The translations under genes and the position numbers were made by a program. Positions 59,907-64,000 of a stretch of DNA of 64,000 nucleotides are shown here, in pieces. The stretch spans positions 33,798 to 97,797 of the forward strand of contig JAPPNF010000087.1 of assembly GCA_028818755.1 (NCBI GenBank). Direction: 5' to 3'. How positions within the stretch are numbered: the first letter of the stretch is position 1; each line of letters starts with the position of its first letter. This DNA comes from Deltaproteobacteria bacterium (GTDB taxonomy: Bacteria > Desulfobacterota > Binatia > UBA9968 > JAJDTQ01). Under the pieces are notes generated by a model, which made no database searches, was not told where the DNA came from, and worked only from the letters and a program-made list of their open reading frames with translations.

Positions 59907-60944
59907 CTAGTCCTGCCGGGGCCCCCGGATGCTCCGCTCGATCTCGGCAACCCGCCGCCACAGCGCGGGCAGCTTCGGCAAGAGCCGCATGGCCCGGAGC
60001 CATTGCTTGTGCGGCGCCGCCTCCACCAGACCCGACAGCACGGACCCCGGGGGAACCGACTGCAGGACGTTGCTTTTGGGTCCGATGATCGACCGGTCAC
60101 CGATCTCCACGTGATCGCTGATGCCGGCCTGTCCGGCGACAACCACGTCGTCGCCCAGGACCGCGCTGCCCGCAATGCCCGTCTGGGCTGCGATCAGACA
60201 GCGCTCGCCAACGACCACATTGTGCCCGATCTGCACGAGATTATCGATCTTCGTCCCCGCTCCGATCCGGGTGCTGCCGATGGTGGCCCGATCCACGGTG
60301 GTGTTGGCGCCGATCTCCACGCCGTCGGCGATCTCCACGATGCCCGCCTGGGGCACCTTGAGCCGCGCCGGGCCGTGCCCGGCGTAGCCGAACCCGTCGC
60401 TCCCGATGACGACACCCGCGTGGAGAATGACCCCGTCGCCGATGCGGCAACGGTCCTCCACCGTCACGTTGGGATGGAGCACGCAGCCCTTGCCTACCTG
60501 CGCTCCGGCGCCGATGGTCACCCCGGACATGAGCACCGTCCCCTCCCCGACCCTGGCGTTCCTGCCCACGTAGCAATGCGGATAGACGGCGACTTCCGTG
60601 CCGATGGCGGCCGTGGAGTCGATGGCGGCCAAGGGGCTGATGGCGGCGTCATGGGCCGGCGGGGGATTGAACAGCGCGTGGATCCGGACGAACGCGCGGT
60701 AGGGGTCGTCGACTCGCAGGAGATTCAGGGCGGCGGCGCCTGCCGGCCCGTCGGCCACGATCACCGCGCTGGCCCTGCAGGAAGCGAGGAACCGCTGGTA
60801 CCGCGGATGACCGACAAAGGTGATGTCGCCCGGACCCGCGTCCTCGATGGACGCCACCCTCTCGATGGTCACGTCAGGGTCGCCGATCACCCGTCCGCCG
60901 ACCAGCTCGGCGAGGTCCGCGAGCGATTTGCCTGGGCTCGTCAC
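59907..60944 (-). CDS. lpxD: UDP-3-O-(3-hydroxyacyl)glucosamine N-acyltransferase
   Basis: A 345-residue LpxD: an N-terminal uridine-binding domain (residues 1-100; ITFVGHPRYQRFL) and a left-handed beta-helix of hexapeptide repeats, with GSDGFGYAGHGPARLKVPQ and the catalytic His in IGHNVVVGERCLIAAQTGIAGS. It adds the second acyl chain in lipid A synthesis. The start is GTG, overlapping the skp stop (GTGA). Confidence 0.95.
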   Translation of the reverse strand: MTSPGKSLADLAELVGGRVIGDPDVTIERVASIEDAGPGDITFVGHPRYQRFLASCRASAVIVADGPAGAAALNLLRVDDPYRAFVRIHALFNPPPAHDAAISPLAAIDSTAAIGTEVAVYPHCYVGRNARVGEGTVLMSGVTIGAGAQVGKGCVLHPNVTVEDRCRIGDGVILHAGVVIGSDGFGYAGHGPARLKVPQAGIVEIADGVEIGANTTVDRATIGSTRIGAGTKIDNLVQIGHNVVVGERCLIAAQTGIAGSAVLGDDVVVAGQAGISDHVEIGDRSIIGPKSNVLQSVPPGSVLSGLVEAAPHKQWLRAMRLLPKLPALWRRVAEIERSIRGPRQD

Positions 60945-61474
60945 CTGTTCTTGTCGACGGGCTTGTTCTGGTAACGCTCGTTGTAGAGCTTGATCACCTC
61001 GTCGGTGACGTCGGTCCCCTTGTCGGTGTAGAGCAACTGGCTTCGTTCGAGGATCATGGTGAACTTGCCCGTCTTGCCCAATTCTCCGATGATCTTTTGC
61101 AGGTCCTTCAGTATCTCGTCGGTCAACTCGCGCTCTCTCAAGGCCAGCTCTTCCCGCACGTCCCGCATACTGCGTTCCCAGTCTCGCACGCGGAGCTGCA
61201 ATCGACGCTGAGCCTTGGCCCTTTCACTGGCCTTCATCAGCACGGCCTGCTTCTCCAGGTCCCTTCGCTGCTTGTCAATGGATGCCTTTTCCTTTTCCAG
61301 TGCATCCCGCTCGTCCTTGAGGCCGGCCTGAAAGGTGGCGCGGGCGGCTTGTCCCCGCTTCGACTGGCTCATGGCCTTCTGCAGGTTCACGAAGCCGACC
61401 TTCAGTTCCTGACCCCACGCCGGACCGATCAGCGCCGCCGACAACAATACAACCAGGAAGATTCGAATCGCCAT
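60941..61474 (-). CDS. skp: Outer-membrane protein chaperone Skp/OmpH
   Basis: A 177-residue periplasmic chaperone with a signal peptide (IFLVVLLSAALIGPAWG, cleaved before QELKVGFVNL) and a long coiled coil (about 35-140) typical of Skp/OmpH. It escorts unfolded outer-membrane proteins to the BAM complex. It lies between bamA and lpxD, the standard order in proteobacteria. Confidence 0.92.
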   Translation of the reverse strand: MAIRIFLVVLLSAALIGPAWGQELKVGFVNLQKAMSQSKRGQAARATFQAGLKDERDALEKEKASIDKQRRDLEKQAVLMKASERAKAQRRLQLRVRDWERSMRDVREELALRERELTDEILKDLQKIIGELGKTGKFTMILERSQLLYTDKGTDVTDEVIKLYNERYQNKPVDKNR

Positions 61475-61505
61475 GACTACCAGACTACCTCCCGTGCCGG
61501 CGTTG

Positions 61506-63887
61506 TCAAAGCCCCCCCACCGCTCCGAACGCGAAGCCCAGGACTTCCTTGTGATCGGACGCGTCGGCGTTCAGCGGGTATGCCCAGCTCAACCTTACCG
61601 GGCCAATGGGCGATTGCCACTGCATTGCCAAACCCAGCGAGCGCTTGAGGTCCTCGATGCTGATATTCTCGGACGGCCCGAAGGCTTGCCCCTGGTCGAA
61701 GAACAACGAGCCCCTGAACCCCCACTGGTTGAGGATCGGGAAGTGCAACTCCGTCTTCAGGATCAACTGCTTGTTGCCCCCGATATTCTCGGGATCATCA
61801 CAGTCCGGATCATCGTTCGGGCATTCCCGCGGCCCCAGGGTGCGGTACTCGAAACCACGCACGGAGTTGATTCCACCGGCGAAGTAGCGCTCGAAGAGCG
61901 GCAGTTCGCGGTCGGTCCAGGAGGCCGCGTAGCCGATTCGACCACCCAGCATAACGGCGAAATTCTCGCCCCATTCGAAGTTCTTGAAGATGGGGTAGTA
62001 CCAGGTCAACGAGGCGTCGCTCCGCATGAAGCGGTTGTCGCCTCCCAGTCCCGCGAGCTTGACGGACATCACCGAGCGAGTGCCCGCGGTGGGCACGAAG
62101 AAGTGATTGCGCGTGTCGTACGAGAGCCTCGGCCTGACGGCGCTGGTAAGGGACGTACCGGGCTCGATGCTCGACGGAGCGTCGTCGTCCACGTCCGTGA
62201 TCTTGGAACGGACCAGCTCGTAGCCGATGCCCGCGTGGAGATGATCCAGGATGGAAAAGCCCGGCTCCGTGTCGAGCGCGTCGGCGTCGAGAATATCCGC
62301 GCGCCGTCCGAAGTAGGGTAGCCGGATATAGCGAACCGGCGCGCTGACGCGGGTGGCGAAACCGCTGCGCCGGTTGGTCCAGGAAGCATATTCCGCGGTG
62401 GTATGGAAGACGTCGAAACCGAGGTCCGCGCGGCTGTCCAGGACGCGCGGCTCCACCAGGCTGAGCACGATGTCCTGATCCACCCTGCTGAGGGTCAGGT
62501 TGGCAGATATCCGCCTGCCGGTTCCGAACAGGTTGCGCTCCTCGAGCGACGTCTGGAAGGAGAAAGCGCTGGCGGTGCTGTAGCCGGCGCCGATGCTGAA
62601 CGTGCCGGTGGGCGCCTCCTCGACCTTGACCAGCAGATCCACCTGGTCCTTCTCCTCGGACTTTTCGGTGGACACGGTGACGTCCTTGAAGAAACCCGTC
62701 CGTAACAGGGCGTTCCGGCTCTCCCGTATCCTGGCCGAGGAGAACCGCGCCTTCTCGGCCACCTCCAGCTCACGGCGAATCACCTTGTCCCTCGTCTTGA
62801 CGTTGCCCGCGATCTTCACCTCGTCGAAGAAGACCGGCGGCCCACGCTTGATCATGTAAGTCACGTTCACCAGGCGGTCCTGGGGATCGAACCTGGTTGC
62901 CGGAGAAACTTCGGAGAACGCGTAGCCGCGGTCGGCGTACCGCTGTTGCAGCGCCGTCACGTCGTTGAGGAGCCGGCTCCTGCGGAAGATCTGCCCCGAG
63001 GTCAGGCTGACGTTTCCCAGCAGTCTTGCGGGATCGCCGTCCAGATCTCCCCCGAGCTTCACGGCGCCGACCCGATAGCGTTCGCCCTCCTGTACCCGGA
63101 TGACGACCTCCAGCCCCTCGCCCCGCGTCAGGATGATGGGCTCGTCGATCTTGTGATCCACGAATCCGTGATCGTAGTAGAAGGAGGACAGCAGCGCGGT
63201 GTCGTTGGTGAGGACGTCGGGGTCCAGGATACCCCGGGTGGTGAACGGGAGGAACCACTCCTCCTTCGTGTTCATGACGTCCTTGAGCTCGTCGTCGGAA
63301 AACTCCCGGTTGCCCTCGAAGGTGATCTTCTTGATCCGTAGCGTCTTGCCTTCGATGATCGTCAGGGTGACGACGGTCTGGTTGTTCTCCTCCGGCGTCA
63401 GAACATAGTCCACGCGCGTGTTGACGTGTCCCGCCTCGCTGTAGACCCTCAGCACCCGCTGCAGGCCTTCCTGGAGGCGGCTAGCGTCCAGGGCCGTGCG
63501 CGGCCGGATACCGAGGGCGGCCTCGATATCTTCCGTCGAGACCTTGTCGTTGCCGACGATGTCCACCTGCTTGACGTAAGGCCGTTCCTTGACCGTATAG
63601 GTCAGGATTCCGTCGGCGGAGAAATCCGCGCTCACGTCGTCGAAAAAGCCCATGCGGTAGATGGCCTTGACGTCGCGGTCCACCACATCCTGGTCGAAGG
63701 ACTGCCCTTGCTGCGCCTGGATGCTCAGCCGGATGGCGTCCTCTTCGACCCTGAGGTTGCCCTGGACACGAACCTCGTTGACGAGGGAAGCGGCAACGGC
63801 GAAACCGTTCCACGCCGCCAGCCAGAACACGACGGCGATGAATGCCGCGGCAGTTTTACTGGTGGTGATCCACACGAGCCCGTACAC
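61506..63887 (-). CDS. bamA: Outer membrane protein assembly factor BamA
   Basis: A 793-residue BamA with signal peptide, five POTRA domains (about 35-440) and a C-terminal 16-strand barrel. POTRA motifs include VRVQGNLRVEEDAIR and FEGNREFSDDELKD; the conserved barrel loop is GGINSVRGFEYRTLGPRE. It inserts beta-barrel proteins into the outer membrane. The protein ends AFGAVGGL after a run of seven G bases rather than with the usual terminal aromatic residue. It heads the skp-lpxD-fabZ block. Confidence 0.92.
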   Translation of the reverse strand: MYGLVWITTSKTAAAFIAVVFWLAAWNGFAVAASLVNEVRVQGNLRVEEDAIRLSIQAQQGQSFDQDVVDRDVKAIYRMGFFDDVSADFSADGILTYTVKERPYVKQVDIVGNDKVSTEDIEAALGIRPRTALDASRLQEGLQRVLRVYSEAGHVNTRVDYVLTPEENNQTVVTLTIIEGKTLRIKKITFEGNREFSDDELKDVMNTKEEWFLPFTTRGILDPDVLTNDTALLSSFYYDHGFVDHKIDEPIILTRGEGLEVVIRVQEGERYRVGAVKLGGDLDGDPARLLGNVSLTSGQIFRRSRLLNDVTALQQRYADRGYAFSEVSPATRFDPQDRLVNVTYMIKRGPPVFFDEVKIAGNVKTRDKVIRRELEVAEKARFSSARIRESRNALLRTGFFKDVTVSTEKSEEKDQVDLLVKVEEAPTGTFSIGAGYSTASAFSFQTSLEERNLFGTGRRISANLTLSRVDQDIVLSLVEPRVLDSRADLGFDVFHTTAEYASWTNRRSGFATRVSAPVRYIRLPYFGRRADILDADALDTEPGFSILDHLHAGIGYELVRSKITDVDDDAPSSIEPGTSLTSAVRPRLSYDTRNHFFVPTAGTRSVMSVKLAGLGGDNRFMRSDASLTWYYPIFKNFEWGENFAVMLGGRIGYAASWTDRELPLFERYFAGGINSVRGFEYRTLGPRECPNDDPDCDDPENIGGNKQLILKTELHFPILNQWGFRGSLFFDQGQAFGPSENISIEDLKRSLGLAMQWQSPIGPVRLSWAYPLNADASDHKEVLGFAFGAVGGL

Positions 63888-63947
63888 GAAAATGGCTTGA
63901 ATTTACCTATGTTCTGCTAACAAGTTCCCGCGCCGTTGTAAAGCATG

Positions 63948-64000
63948 TGTTAGCGCAAAGCGATAATGTCCCCTTTTCAACAAAGCTAAGATGTCCCCTT
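63948..64000. repeat. Possible end of an insertion sequence at the window edge
   Basis: ATGTCCCCTT occurs at 63965-63974 and again at 63991-64000, 26 bases apart, the pattern of repeated terminal sequences at IS21-type and some other IS ends. The rest of the element would lie beyond the window. Confidence 0.3.

Overview
The window is GC-rich chromosomal DNA from a diderm, LPS-making bacterium. At the right end it carries a nearly complete outer-membrane and lipid A block. Elsewhere it is dense in genes typical of soil or marine uncultured lineages: several amidohydrolases, an LLM flavin monooxygenase, a thiolase-fold/DUF35 pair, Ku/LigD end joining and RecD2. A deltaproteobacterium-like or Tectomicrobia/Binatota-like organism would fit, but nothing here fixes the taxon. 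I recognised no rRNA, tRNA or CRISPR array.

Layout. 0-8 kb: a minus-strand run with an ACMSD-like amidohydrolase, a ferritin-like diiron protein, a 3-hydroxyanthranilate dioxygenase-like cupin, an ImmA/IrrE-type metalloprotease and Ku, facing a divergent three-domain LigD. 8-17.7 kb: the TldE/TldD protease pair, a lipoprotein subtilase-autotransporter, a NUDIX/TerB pair behind a good promoter, a DOPA-dioxygenase-family gene behind a long RNA leader, and a GMC oxidoreductase. 17.7-23.2 kb: an accessory segment with an AraC regulator, two secreted proteins, an Rpn nuclease with a nested internal start, and a convergent pair of a DUF429-like RNase H-fold protein and an RlmJ/TcmP-like protein. 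23.2-45.5 kb: mostly catabolic and housekeeping genes (glutaredoxin, DUF35/thiolase/SDR, E1 alpha/beta, LLM monooxygenase, MFS, AsmA, RecD2, amidohydrolase, DoxX, a molybdenum hydroxylase large subunit, glutathione-dependent formaldehyde dehydrogenase, RmuC, M48 protease, RpiA). 45.5-51 kb: two RRM proteins, MFS, amidohydrolases, DUF423 and IF-1. 51-64 kb: one minus-strand block bamA-skp-lpxD-fabZ-lpxI-Gfo/Idh-lpxB-msbA-waaA-lpxK-Kdo kinase, largely translationally coupled.

The most notable structure is a family of 165-bp MITE-like elements: three full copies, one half copy and two probable terminal remnants. Each full copy is bounded by CTAG and has long terminal inverted repeats. The core is conserved, but the terminal arms are exchanged between members while staying palindromic. 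In three cases the boundary CTAG contains the TAG stop codon of the neighbouring gene. One copy sits between fabZ and lpxI, where lpxA would be expected and is absent.

Other highlights are an internal Shine-Dalgarno/ATG inside the rpn gene that matches the known intragenic-antitoxin arrangement, a candidate approximately 390-nt minus-strand RNA with promoter, 12-codon ORF and terminator, and a thiolase-fold protein that lacks the usual catalytic motifs next to a DUF35 partner. Functions are assigned by recognition of motifs and family features only; no database search was run.
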